Positions 23,571 to 30,477 of a DNA stretch of 32,593 bases are shown here, one piece after another. The stretch lies in assembly GCA_001825035.1 (NCBI GenBank), contig MHUO01000004.1, forward strand, positions 7,160 to 39,752, given 5' to 3'. Positions within the stretch are counted from its first letter, which is position 1. Each line of letters begins with the position of its first letter. The DNA is from Candidatus Wildermuthbacteria bacterium RIFOXYD1_FULL_50_12. GTDB taxonomy: Bacteria > Patescibacteriota > Minisyncoccia > Minisyncoccales > UBA10102. The translations under genes were made by a program, and so were the position numbers. The notes under the pieces were generated by a model that saw only the letters and a program-made list of their open reading frames with translations, was not told the DNA's origin and searched no databases.

Positions 23571-24320
23571 ATGACCGCTGATTTGTTTAAAGAAAAATTC
23601 GGATACGAGATTGAAGGCGTGTGGTTTCCTCGCGTAACCTCCATTACTTCGCCCCTGCAGAAAAAGTGGTGGGGGATGAGAAGGGCGGCAGAGTGGGGCA
23701 CGCTTATTCATGAAACCGTGGAGGATATGTTGAGGGGAGAAAACGTAAGCCCCGATGCCAAGTGCGCAGTGGCCATTGAAACGTTTCTGCGCTGGCAGAG
23801 CGAGTACCCAATGCGCATTGCAGATCCTGTCAACGATATTGAAAAAAGAGTATGGGATCCGGAGTACGGATATGCCGGAACCGTAGATATTATTGCGGAA
23901 GTGGAAGGAGTGCGCGGCATTATTGATGTGAAAACGAGCACCGCGGTGGTAAAAGAGCACTATTTGCAGACGGCGGCGTATTTATATGCCTACAACAAGA
24001 CAAGCGGGACAAATCGCCCCTGCCAAACGCGCTGGATCTTGCGTATAGACCAGTATCAAGAATGCAGGGGGTGTTTGGCAAAACTTCGGATAAAGTATGG
24101 GTCTCAAAGTATAAACGGGGGGAAATCCGCCAATTGGCGGATATGCAATCATCAGTGGGGTGCCGCGAAAGGAGAAATTGAGTTTCAGGAGCTCAAAGGG
24201 TACGAGCGCGACTTAGCCCTGTTTTTTGATTTAAAAGAGCGGTGGGAGTGGGCGAACAAAGAATGGCTTGCCCGAATTCCCAATTATGAGAAAAATATTC
24301 GTCAGCATGCGCTATTATGA
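23571..24320 (+). CDS. PD-(D/E)XK superfamily nuclease (RecB-like)
   Basis: The 249-residue protein has a RecB-type nuclease core: H47 in GTLIHETVED, D106 in AGTVDIIAE, D119-x-K121 in IIDVKTS, and Q133 in YLQTAAYLYAY. A Cys-containing insert follows (ECRGCLAKLR and ICNHQW), possibly metal binding. The ORF is open 14 codons further up within the transporter gene, but ATG 23571 lies 4 nt after a TATAAT (23561-23566) and is preferred. The stop overlaps the start of the endonuclease Q-like gene by 4 bp, so the two are probably made together. Likely a DNA exonuclease; no helicase is adjacent. Confidence 0.88.
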   Translation: MTADLFKEKFGYEIEGVWFPRVTSITSPLQKKWWGMRRAAEWGTLIHETVEDMLRGENVSPDAKCAVAIETFLRWQSEYPMRIADPVNDIEKRVWDPEYGYAGTVDIIAEVEGVRGIIDVKTSTAVVKEHYLQTAAYLYAYNKTSGTNRPCQTRWILRIDQYQECRGCLAKLRIKYGSQSINGGKSANWRICNHQWGAAKGEIEFQELKGYERDLALFFDLKERWEWANKEWLARIPNYEKNIRQHALL

Positions 24321-25579
24321 AATTCGTAGGGGACTTTCACATCCACTCGCACTTTTCGAGGGCAACCTCCAAAGAATTGACCATTCCCAATCTTGACCGC
24401 TGGGCTGCCGTGAAAGGGATCACGGTGATGGGCACTGGTGACTTTACGTATCCTGCGTGGGTGCAGGAGATGAAGCAGAATCTGGAGCTGGCCGAAGAAG
24501 GGTTGTATAAGCTGAAGGGGAAAGATACGCCCACGCGATTTCTGCTGTCGAGCGAAATCAGTTGCATTTACAGCAAAGGGGGAGCCGTACGAAGAATCCA
24601 TTTAGTTGTGTTGGCTCCTTCGTTTGAAATCGTGGAGAAAATCAACGCTCATCTGGGGGTACGCGGAAACCTAAAATCAGACGGCAGGCCCATCTTGGGC
24701 ATTGATGCCAAAGAAATCGTAAAAATAGCTCTCGACGCCTCCCCAGAGTGCATGGTGATTCCGGCGCACGCCTGGACCCCGTGGTTTTCGGTGTTTGGGT
24801 CAAAATCGGGATTCAACTCTTTGGGAGAATGCTTTGACGAGTACACCAAATATATCTACGCAATTGAGACGGGCCTATCTTCGGATCCCGCAATGAACTG
24901 GCGTCTATCGGCGCTTGATTCCATCGCGCTCATTTCAAATTCAGACAGCCATTCGCTCGCAAAAATTGGGAGAGAAGCGAACGTATTTGATACAGAACTC
25001 AGCTATGCTGGCATCGCAGAGGCTATTCGCGCAAAAGACCCAAAGAAGTTCCTTTTTACCGTGGAGTTTTTTCCGGAAGAAGGAAAGTATCATTACGACG
25101 GCCACCGGCTTTGCGGGGTGAGCATGCAGCCGGAAGAATCAAAGCGCCACAACAATATCTGCCCCAAATGCAAAAGGCCCCTAACGATTGGCGTTCTGAA
25201 CCGCGTGGCAGAACTTGCAGATCGGCCCGCCTTTGATAAATCCTCGGCGGGCAAGCCCGGAGGGGCGATTCCATTTAAGAGCTTGATCCCATTGGAAGAA
25301 ATTATCGCGGACGCTTTAGGTATTGGCGTAATTTCCAAAAGAGTGAGGGACGAATACGAAAAGCTGGTAGGCGCTTTGGGCAGCGAGTTTGAGGTTTTGC
25401 TCAATGCAGATCAATCATCTCTCCAATCTGCGACCTTGCCAGAAATCGCAGAAGGAATTATGCGAGTAAGGGAAGGAAGGGTGCATATTGAGCCAGGGTA
25501 CGACGGAGAATACGGCAAAATCAAAATCTTTCAGGAGGGAGAACAGCAAGCCCTCACCACGCAAAAAAGTTTATTTTAG
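24317..25579 (+). CDS. Endonuclease Q-like PHP-domain DNA repair nuclease
   Basis: A 420-residue protein with a PHP phosphoesterase domain: D6-x-H8-x-H10 in GDFHIHSHFSRATS, Glu in LSSEISCIYS, His in IPAHAWTPW, and SNSDSHSLAKIGREAN. A zinc-binding segment follows (HRLCGVSM, then CPKCKRPLTIGVLNRVAELA). Length and order match EndoQ, first described in Thermococcales and later in some bacteria, which cuts 5' of deaminated bases and abasic sites. Related proteins are often annotated as a UvrD-like helicase, but no helicase motif is present here. The protein ends TTQKSLF, which fits the clamp-binding motif Qx(S/D)LF. It overlaps the nuclease gene upstream. Confidence 0.87.
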   Translation: MKFVGDFHIHSHFSRATSKELTIPNLDRWAAVKGITVMGTGDFTYPAWVQEMKQNLELAEEGLYKLKGKDTPTRFLLSSEISCIYSKGGAVRRIHLVVLAPSFEIVEKINAHLGVRGNLKSDGRPILGIDAKEIVKIALDASPECMVIPAHAWTPWFSVFGSKSGFNSLGECFDEYTKYIYAIETGLSSDPAMNWRLSALDSIALISNSDSHSLAKIGREANVFDTELSYAGIAEAIRAKDPKKFLFTVEFFPEEGKYHYDGHRLCGVSMQPEESKRHNNICPKCKRPLTIGVLNRVAELADRPAFDKSSAGKPGGAIPFKSLIPLEEIIADALGIGVISKRVRDEYEKLVGALGSEFEVLLNADQSSLQSATLPEIAEGIMRVREGRVHIEPGYDGEYGKIKIFQEGEQQALTTQKSLF

Positions 25580-25582
25580 ATT

Positions 25583-26566
25583 ATGGCAGGGCGTTCCGAC
25601 CACACCGTCCTTAGGCAGCTCTTCCGAGATTGGGGGAGGCCTCTTGCAAAAATAAGAAAAGCAGGAGGACAGACTAATCGGAACTACAGGGTATTAACCA
25701 AGAAGGGAGAAAAATTTTTTGTTCGTCTTCCTTGGAAGCAGGAAGATATGGTAGACCGGACGGCAGAAGGAAAGAATATACAAGCAATTTTGGAAAACAA
25801 AAAAACGGCTTCCCTCGTGCCGCGAGCGTTTGTGTACGTGCTGAGCACAAGGAACATCCTCAACTCAAAAGATGAACTTCGCTATCAGGCGCCCGATGGC
25901 ACGATGATTTCAGAATATATTGAGGGAAGAGAGTTTACCACTGCGGATTTTCAGAAAGGGCGATATCAAGTTGCGCTTGCCAACCTCTTGCATCGGTTCC
26001 ACGCGAGCGGAGTTCGTTTCGCAAATCCATATAACGTTTTTCGCGATGAGGTCCGCAAATACCGCGTAAAAGCTCTGCGCCATCCTTGGAAACAGCTTTT
26101 GGATGCTGCCACCGCTGCGCAGCTCAAAACGCTTGAGAGGGAGGCAGAGCAACGCCTCCGCGCATACGGGCGAGGAGTATCTACACACAACGATGTTATC
26201 TTCCAAAATATCCTTGTCGCAAAGGACGGCAATCTCTATCTTTTGGACTTTGAATATGCGGGGCTGAATACGAAAGGAGGAATTTTTTACGATCTTGGCT
26301 ATGTCCTGCGCGACAGCTTTTTTAATCCCCCTCGAATGAGGATGCAGATGTTTGAACAATTTCTTTTACGAGCAGACAAGACGCATAAGAAGCATCTTGA
26401 TCGCGAACAAATTTACTGGTCGGTTATTGCGGCATTGCTTGTGGGGATTTGGTGGGGAGTTCTGCGCTATTTCAGCGTACCTCAAAAAGAGCGGGCGTAT
26501 TTTCGCCGGTATATTCAAAGAGGCGTGCGCGGAGTTAAAGAGATGAAAGCCCTCTTGAGGGTGTAA
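25583..26566 (+). CDS. Choline-kinase / aminoglycoside phosphotransferase family protein
   Basis: A 327-residue kinase-like fold. It starts with AGGQTNRNYRV (nucleotide loop) and FFVRLPWK (Lys-like strand), then MISEYIEGREFT. The catalytic loop THNDVIFQN has H202, D204 and N209, and the metal loop is LLDFEYAGLN. These suit the choline/ethanolamine kinase (LicA-like) branch. It may phosphorylate choline, ethanolamine or a sugar; the substrate is not shown. It follows EndoQ by 3 bp and ends at a hairpin. Confidence 0.85.
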   Translation: MAGRSDHTVLRQLFRDWGRPLAKIRKAGGQTNRNYRVLTKKGEKFFVRLPWKQEDMVDRTAEGKNIQAILENKKTASLVPRAFVYVLSTRNILNSKDELRYQAPDGTMISEYIEGREFTTADFQKGRYQVALANLLHRFHASGVRFANPYNVFRDEVRKYRVKALRHPWKQLLDAATAAQLKTLEREAEQRLRAYGRGVSTHNDVIFQNILVAKDGNLYLLDFEYAGLNTKGGIFYDLGYVLRDSFFNPPRMRMQMFEQFLLRADKTHKKHLDREQIYWSVIAALLVGIWWGVLRYFSVPQKERAYFRRYIQRGVRGVKEMKALLRV

Positions 26567-26574
26567 ATACAGTT

Positions 26575-26599
26575 GAGCCGGAACGCGAGGTTCCGGCTC
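26575..26599. terminator. Hairpin between convergent kinase and HAD genes
   Basis: A perfect 10-bp stem GAGCCGGAAC (26575-26584) / GTTCCGGCTC (26590-26599) with loop GCGAG, lying between two convergent stop codons. The U-tract is weak on both sides. Confidence 0.75.
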
Positions 26600-26614
26600 T
26601 TGATGCCTTGAGTG

Positions 26615-27340
26615 CTATTGTTCAAAAGGAGGAGCGAAGAAGTCAATCGCTTCGCAAGCCCCTAAGATGAGGGGCTTGGAAAGCAGTTTGCCCCCTTGCC
26701 CGTCAACCCACTTTTTGAGTTCCTCGTCTGCGTTTGAGACGGCCGCCACTCTGGTCCCGAGGAGCTTGAGCCACGAAATATCTGTTTCGGAGTCCGCGAC
26801 TCCGAAACATCGCTCAAGGTCCAATCCCGGGAACCGTCCGAGCGCGAGTCCTTTGTCAAGACACGGGGGCCAGACATCCGCGGCGATGCTTGACGCAGTA
26901 ATGTTCCCGGGATATCCGCGCCACTCCTCTCGAATGCGGTCTCGAAGTTGTACAGGGGACATCCACCTTGGCGGGTATGCCGTAAGGCAGATGCTTTTTC
27001 CGGGATAAACAATCCCCCCTATGCCCTTGACGAATCGCTCAAAGTCCTGCGGAGGAATGCGGTCTCCTGTCTTAAGTCCCTCCAAAAGCGGGCTGGGGAC
27101 GATAATTTCCTGCTCGGCGTCGAGGATGAACCAGGCGCCGTGCTCTGCGACCCCTCCTCTAAGGCCTAGGATACGGGCAGCCGCGAGGAAGAATCCTACA
27201 TCCCGACCCGTGCAACCCAGTGCTTCCTCGAGCCTCTCGACCCTCAGGTCAATGAACTGCTTAATATGAGAGCCGCCGTTTACGATGGGGAATAGGACAC
27301 CGTCGAAATCAAAGATGCCAGTGGGCTTTTGAGATACCAT
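26615..27340 (-). CDS. HAD superfamily phosphatase
   Basis: A 241-residue protein with HAD motif I GIFDFDGVLFP (D11, D13), a motif II-like CLTAYPP, Lys in CLDKGLALG and motif IV GVADSETDISWL. The cap position and CLDKG block suggest the Cof/sucrose-phosphatase-like (HAD-IIB) branch. Substrate is unknown, perhaps a sugar phosphate. The ATG at 27340 has AAAGGAGGGATTATT in front, a strong ribosome site. It lies downstream of hisB on the same strand but is separated from it by a terminator. Confidence 0.87.
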   Translation of the reverse strand: MVSQKPTGIFDFDGVLFPIVNGGSHIKQFIDLRVERLEEALGCTGRDVGFFLAAARILGLRGGVAEHGAWFILDAEQEIIVPSPLLEGLKTGDRIPPQDFERFVKGIGGIVYPGKSICLTAYPPRWMSPVQLRDRIREEWRGYPGNITASSIAADVWPPCLDKGLALGRFPGLDLERCFGVADSETDISWLKLLGTRVAAVSNADEELKKWVDGQGGKLLSKPLILGACEAIDFFAPPFEQ

Positions 27341-27420
27341 AATAATCCCTCCTTTGGAGATTGTTAATGGGGTGCCACCATTGTCAGCAAATCATAGATT
27401 GCGTCGTCTGTCAAAACAAA

Positions 27421-27453
27421 GAGGGTCAAGGCAATATCATTGCTCTGACCCTC
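27421..27453 (-). terminator. hisB terminator
   Basis: GAGGGTCA (27421-27428) pairs with TGACCCTC (27446-27453), and inner bases GCA/TGC can extend it. On the minus strand the stem is followed by TTTGTTTTG. The TTTTGACA beyond it may feed the HAD gene's promoter. Confidence 0.8.
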
Positions 27454-27477
27454 GTCCCGAAGGACTGGCTCCCTTTC

Positions 27478-28086
27478 TCATGAAAGGGTTCCTTTGGTAC
27501 TTGGCACTTGGCCAGCGGCGTGGGAATCTGGTTCGTGGGCTTCCCGCAGGGCTCGCGCTAAAGCCTTGAACACTGCTTCGGCCTTATGGTGCGGGTTCTT
27601 GCCATACAGGACCTTGGCGTGGAGAGTGATTCGGGCCTCAGTCGCGAAGGTTTCTAGGAAGTGCCGAACAAGATCTCCTGGCAGAACGCCCTCTAGCATA
27701 ACGTCGGGATCAATAGAGGTATCAACCACAGCGTAGGGACGGCCGCTGCAATCCACCACCACTCGGGCCAAAGTTTCGTCCAGGGGAGCATGTTTATCTC
27801 CCATGCGGCGGATGCCTCGCCCCTCGCCGCGAGCCTGTAAGAAGGCTCTTCCCAGTACAATGGCCGTGTCCTCAGTGACGTGGTGCCAGCTTATATGGAT
27901 GTCGCCGCGAGGGATTCCCACGGTGATATCGAACATCCCATGACGAGCCAATTGCGCCAGCAGGTGGTCCGAGAATCCGTTGCCGGTGGAGCCAGAGAAA
28001 TTGCCCTGTCCGTCAAGGTTGACGGTTACGGCAATTTTCGTTTCATTCGTTTCGCGCTCCACCGAGGCGAAGCGCTTCTCTTCCAT
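27478..28086 (-). CDS. hisB: Imidazoleglycerol-phosphate dehydratase
   Basis: A 202-residue protein matching HisB: ERETNETKIAVTVNLDGQG at the start, SDHLLAQLARHG, GDIHISWHHVTEDTAIVLG, KHAPLDETLARVVVDCSGRP, and NPHHKAEAVFKALARALREA. The His and Glu metal ligands (HHVTED and HHKAE) are present; the usual DD before the first HH pair is SW. The enzyme makes imidazole-acetol phosphate in histidine synthesis. No other his gene is in the window, so pathway context is missing. Ribosome site GAGGAGG lies 8 nt upstream. Divergent from the PRTase-Lrp regulator. Confidence 0.9.
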   Translation of the reverse strand: MEEKRFASVERETNETKIAVTVNLDGQGNFSGSTGNGFSDHLLAQLARHGMFDITVGIPRGDIHISWHHVTEDTAIVLGRAFLQARGEGRGIRRMGDKHAPLDETLARVVVDCSGRPYAVVDTSIDPDVMLEGVLPGDLVRHFLETFATEARITLHAKVLYGKNPHHKAEAVFKALARALREAHEPDSHAAGQVPSTKGTLS

Positions 28087-28147
28087 GTTCTTTCCTCCTC
28101 AAAGATATTTGTTCGATCGATCCCTCCGTCCAAGGGCCGTTCTGCTC

Positions 28148-28181
28148 TTGCAACGCTACCAGAAAAAGTGTTTAATGTAAA
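28148..28181. promoter_or_regulatory. Overlapping divergent promoters, hisB / PRTase-Lrp
   Basis: Plus strand: TTGCAA (28148-28153), 17-bp spacer, TTTAAT (28171-28176), leading to 28191. Minus strand: TTTACA (plus 28176-28181), 17-bp spacer, TAGCGT (plus 28153-28158), leading to hisB with a leader of about 60 nt. The two overlap almost completely, so they cannot easily fire together. Confidence 0.5.
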
Positions 28182-28190
28182 GAGAGGCAT

Positions 28191-29060
28191 ATGCCAATTC
28201 AAAAAAGCATTTTTGATTTTGAACCAGTTCAGACGTTCCTCAAAGTTCTCGGGAAAGATATTGAGCAATATTTTGGCGCGGAAAAGGGCGCCCTTGTCTA
28301 CCTGAAACCCGACGGCGTGTGGTACGCAGAGGCCTTGTATCAGTGGCTCAAAGGAAAAAAGAAGGACATCACCATCAGCTCAATGGAGGATGACGGAACG
28401 GACTTGGAAGAAGGGAAGGTGCGGGATAGGAAGGTACTCATTGTTGTCAATGAGAGCTTCACCGGGAAGGCGCATAAGCGCTCTACCGAAGCGATGCGCG
28501 CGCGCAAGGGACATTTGAACATCAAAGCCATCAAATTTGCTGCGTACCGGGATCGACCGGGAACTGCGGATTTTGCCGTGGATCAGTATTCTGCAGAAAT
28601 GATTTGGCGCAAAGGAGACATAGACGCTCTGGATTTAAAAATCATTAAGCTTTTGGAACAAGATGGAAGATCTTCCCTTTCTTCTATTGCGGGAAAGACC
28701 AATTTAAGCTCTGTGGCGGTTAAAAATAGAGTGGAGCGCCTTCTGGGCAGGAAAATCTTGAAAGTGCAAGGCGCCCTGAACATGGATCGTTTCTACAGCT
28801 TTGTCGCACATCTTCATATAGAGGCAGACGACGAGGCCATTCACAATCTTATTGAACGGCTCGAGAAGTTCCAAGAAGTGTATCAGATGGTCCGCATGGT
28901 AGGCGGCGTGAAATTGTTAGTGTGCATACTCGTCCAGAATTTAGAAAACGTTGATGAGTTTATTGAGAGGGAAATCCGGCCGGTGTCCAGGGTTAAAGAT
29001 ATCAGGGTGGAGATCGGGGAGCTTCCTGTGTTGCCAAAGACATTTGCGCCCAAGATTTGA
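28191..29060 (+). CDS. PRTase-like domain fused to Lrp/AsnC-type regulator
   Basis: A 289-residue two-part protein. Residues 1-140 look like a type I phosphoribosyltransferase, with the PRPP-loop position at KVLIVVNESFTGKAH (81-95), but the acidic DD pair is NE, so catalysis is doubtful and ligand sensing is more likely. Residues 145-200 form a clear AsnC/Lrp helix-turn-helix (DALDLKIIKLLEQDGRSSLS, then VAVKNRVERL). Residues 203-285 match the RAM ligand-binding and oligomer domain. The order is opposite to PurR of Bacillus, where the DNA-binding domain comes first. Ribosome site GAGAGG. It likely regulates itself and perhaps hisB. Confidence 0.82.
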   Translation: MPIQKSIFDFEPVQTFLKVLGKDIEQYFGAEKGALVYLKPDGVWYAEALYQWLKGKKKDITISSMEDDGTDLEEGKVRDRKVLIVVNESFTGKAHKRSTEAMRARKGHLNIKAIKFAAYRDRPGTADFAVDQYSAEMIWRKGDIDALDLKIIKLLEQDGRSSLSSIAGKTNLSSVAVKNRVERLLGRKILKVQGALNMDRFYSFVAHLHIEADDEAIHNLIERLEKFQEVYQMVRMVGGVKLLVCILVQNLENVDEFIEREIRPVSRVKDIRVEIGELPVLPKTFAPKI

Positions 29061-29133
29061 CCCCCTCATTTTGCGAAAAATGCTTTAAAATCTGAATAGA
29101 ATAAGCAAAAAACATTAAAAAACTAAAGAGGCA

Positions 29134-29161
29134 TTGACAAACATTCTTGGTCCTCTATAAT
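29134..29161 (+). promoter_or_regulatory. greA leader promoter
   Basis: Near-perfect promoter: TTGACA (29134-29139), 16-bp spacer, TATAAT (29156-29161). Predicted start near 29168, giving a leader of about 175 nt before greA, the longest in the window. Confidence 0.85.
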
Positions 29162-29179
29162 AAAAATGCATCTTATCCT

Positions 29180-29254
29180 ATGGAAAATGTGAACACGTTG
29201 CTTCAGACGATTTGCAATCCCTTTCAAAAAGCCATTTCCTATGACAGTGGCTAG
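29180..29254 (+). CDS. Possible leader peptide in the greA leader
   Basis: A 24-codon ORF (MENVNTLLQTICNPFQKAIS and four more residues) whose stop TAG at 29252-29254 falls inside the 5' arm of the large stem at 29248-29308. A ribosome at that stop would cover the arm. No good ribosome site precedes it. A shorter 8-codon ORF (MHLILWKM) starts at 29166, close to the predicted transcript start. Proposed only because of its position. Confidence 0.35.
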   Translation: MENVNTLLQTICNPFQKAISYDSG

Positions 29255-29326
29255 ATTCATTGAATTATCCAAAGCATCACGATCACGAGGAATCAATGAA
29301 TCTGGCCAAGCGGAAGCCAGATTTTT
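29248..29326 (+). promoter_or_regulatory. Candidate transcription attenuator upstream of greA
   Basis: Two mutually exclusive RNA folds share one arm. Fold 1: TGGCTAGATTCATTGA (29248-29263) pairs with TCAATGAATCTGGCCA (29293-29308), 16 bp with one U-G pair. Fold 2: ATCTGGC (29300-29306) pairs with GCCAGAT (29316-29322) around a 9-nt loop and runs into TTTTT (29322-29326), an intrinsic-terminator shape. Forming fold 1 removes the 5' arm of fold 2. This is the antiterminator/terminator layout. The leader-peptide stop lies in the fold 1 arm. Confidence 0.65.
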
Positions 29327-29342
29327 CATCAAGAACACTATT

Positions 29343-29822
29343 ATGACTGCGACACTCAACAAGTTCTACGTAACGAAGGAAGGATTAGAGAAGATACAAG
29401 CAGAGTACGAAAAGCTGCGGGATTTCAAGCATCAAAAAACAATGGACGGCACGCCCAACCTTCTGCATTCGGAAGAAGCGAATCCTGAATACTTGGCATT
29501 TCAGGAAGATATGAGTTTGCTTGACGCACGCCTCGCAGAATACGAAAACATCCTCCAAAACGCAGAACTTATCGTGCGTCCTCTGAGAAGCAAGCAGAAT
29601 GTCGTCGATCTTGGGGCAAGAGTAACCGTAGAAGTGGCTGGTCAATCTGATGAGTTCGAAATTGTTGGAACGTTGGAAGCAAATCCGTCTGTGGGCCGCA
29701 TTTCTAACGAATCTCCGGTGGGGAGAGCGCTTTTGGGTCGCAAGGTTGGAGATGCGATTGAGATCTCATCTCCTACAACGACCGTGTACCGCATCAAGAA
29801 AATTCGGTATGTCGCTGATTAG
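29343..29822 (+). CDS. greA: Transcription elongation factor GreA/GreB family
   Basis: From ATG 29343 the product is 159 residues, the standard length: N-terminal coiled coil (KFYVTKEGLEKIQAEYEKLR, LLDARLAEYENILQNAELI) and the C-terminal FKBP-like domain (LGARVTVEV, ISNESPVGRALLGRKVGDAI). It rescues backtracked RNA polymerase by stimulating transcript cleavage. The tip acidic residues are probably within NPEYLAFQEDMS. The frame is open to an ATG at 29241, which would add 34 residues across the attenuator; that extension does not look GreA-like. No clear ribosome site precedes 29343. Confidence 0.93.
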   Translation: MTATLNKFYVTKEGLEKIQAEYEKLRDFKHQKTMDGTPNLLHSEEANPEYLAFQEDMSLLDARLAEYENILQNAELIVRPLRSKQNVVDLGARVTVEVAGQSDEFEIVGTLEANPSVGRISNESPVGRALLGRKVGDAIEISSPTTTVYRIKKIRYVAD

Positions 29823-29866
29823 GCGCGCGAAAGTACGTTGCTTTTCTGTACGGGTTGTAGTAGCAT

Positions 29867-29893
29867 CCAAGGGCTTATTCCCCTTGGTTTTTT
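29867..29893 (+). terminator. greA terminator
   Basis: CCAAGGG (29867-29873), 7-nt loop, CCCTTGG (29881-29887), then six T (29888-29893). It ends only 8 nt before the next start codon (29902), so the next gene depends on readthrough or on a promoter overlapping it (TTGCTT at 29838-29843, TAGCAT at 29861-29866). Confidence 0.85.
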
Positions 29894-29901
29894 AACGGCG
29901 T

Positions 29902-30468
29902 ATGGCATTGAAGGTAGGAATTATAGGGCCGACAAACATGCGCAAGCTCGTCAAGCTGACCGGGAAGTCGGAGCAGTTTTTTCTTAAAAAAGCGGATACC
30001 GTGGGGAAAATGCTTGCTGCTCACAGATGTGAGCTCTGGGTAAACAGTGATGGAGGGATGATTAGGGAGGTAGCTGTCGCCTATAAGAATGCGGGAGGAG
30101 GCCGACTTGTGATGCTCTATCCTAAGAAGGGGGAGCCGTGGCCGAATAAACATGTGAAGTCCCACACAAGGATAGCAAATAAGCTGAACAGGCAGCAAAA
30201 CTGGTTCTGGACGAATTATCAGGTTGTCTCCATCCCAGAGCTTGTCGTATGTGTAGGACTGAGCGCCGGCACCCTCAGCGAGTTGGCGTATATTAAGTGG
30301 AATCGCCAGTTTAAGCGGGGCAACCTCAAACGACTAATCGTTCTTCAGGAATTGGTGCGAGGCAAAAGGATCCCGCCGGAAATCGAAGTTGAAATAAAGG
30401 GGATTCTTGTGTATCTTAAAAAAACCGAAGAGCTTAAGCGCATCATTTCGCAATACCTTAAAAATTAA
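29902..30468 (+). CDS. SLOG/LOG-like Rossmann protein (copy 1)
   Basis: A 188-residue protein starting MALKVGIIGPTNMRKLVKLT. It has a nucleotide-binding Rossmann pattern of the SLOG type: VGIIGPT at the first strand, ELWVNSDGGM, GRLVMLYP, and VVCVGLSAGTLSEL (G119-x-x-x-G123-T124-x-x-E127), which parallels the PGGxGTxxE signature of LOG (nucleoside-monophosphate phosphoribohydrolase) proteins. It is a clear paralog of the gene at 31215. The HD-domain gene follows 9 bp later. Enzymatic or sensor roles are both possible; the substrate is unknown. Confidence 0.78.
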   Translation: MALKVGIIGPTNMRKLVKLTGKSEQFFLKKADTVGKMLAAHRCELWVNSDGGMIREVAVAYKNAGGGRLVMLYPKKGEPWPNKHVKSHTRIANKLNRQQNWFWTNYQVVSIPELVVCVGLSAGTLSELAYIKWNRQFKRGNLKRLIVLQELVRGKRIPPEIEVEIKGILVYLKKTEELKRIISQYLKN

Positions 30469-30477
30469 CAGCGTTTT

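Noticed and set aside
24317-25579. UvrD-like helicase annotation for the PHP protein
   Set aside because: No Walker motifs or helicase motifs; PHP metal ligands and the zinc segment fit EndoQ.
29241-29342. 34-residue N-terminal extension of GreA
   Set aside because: GreA of normal length starts at 29343; the extension covers the two alternative stems and has no GreA-like sequence. Not fully excluded.
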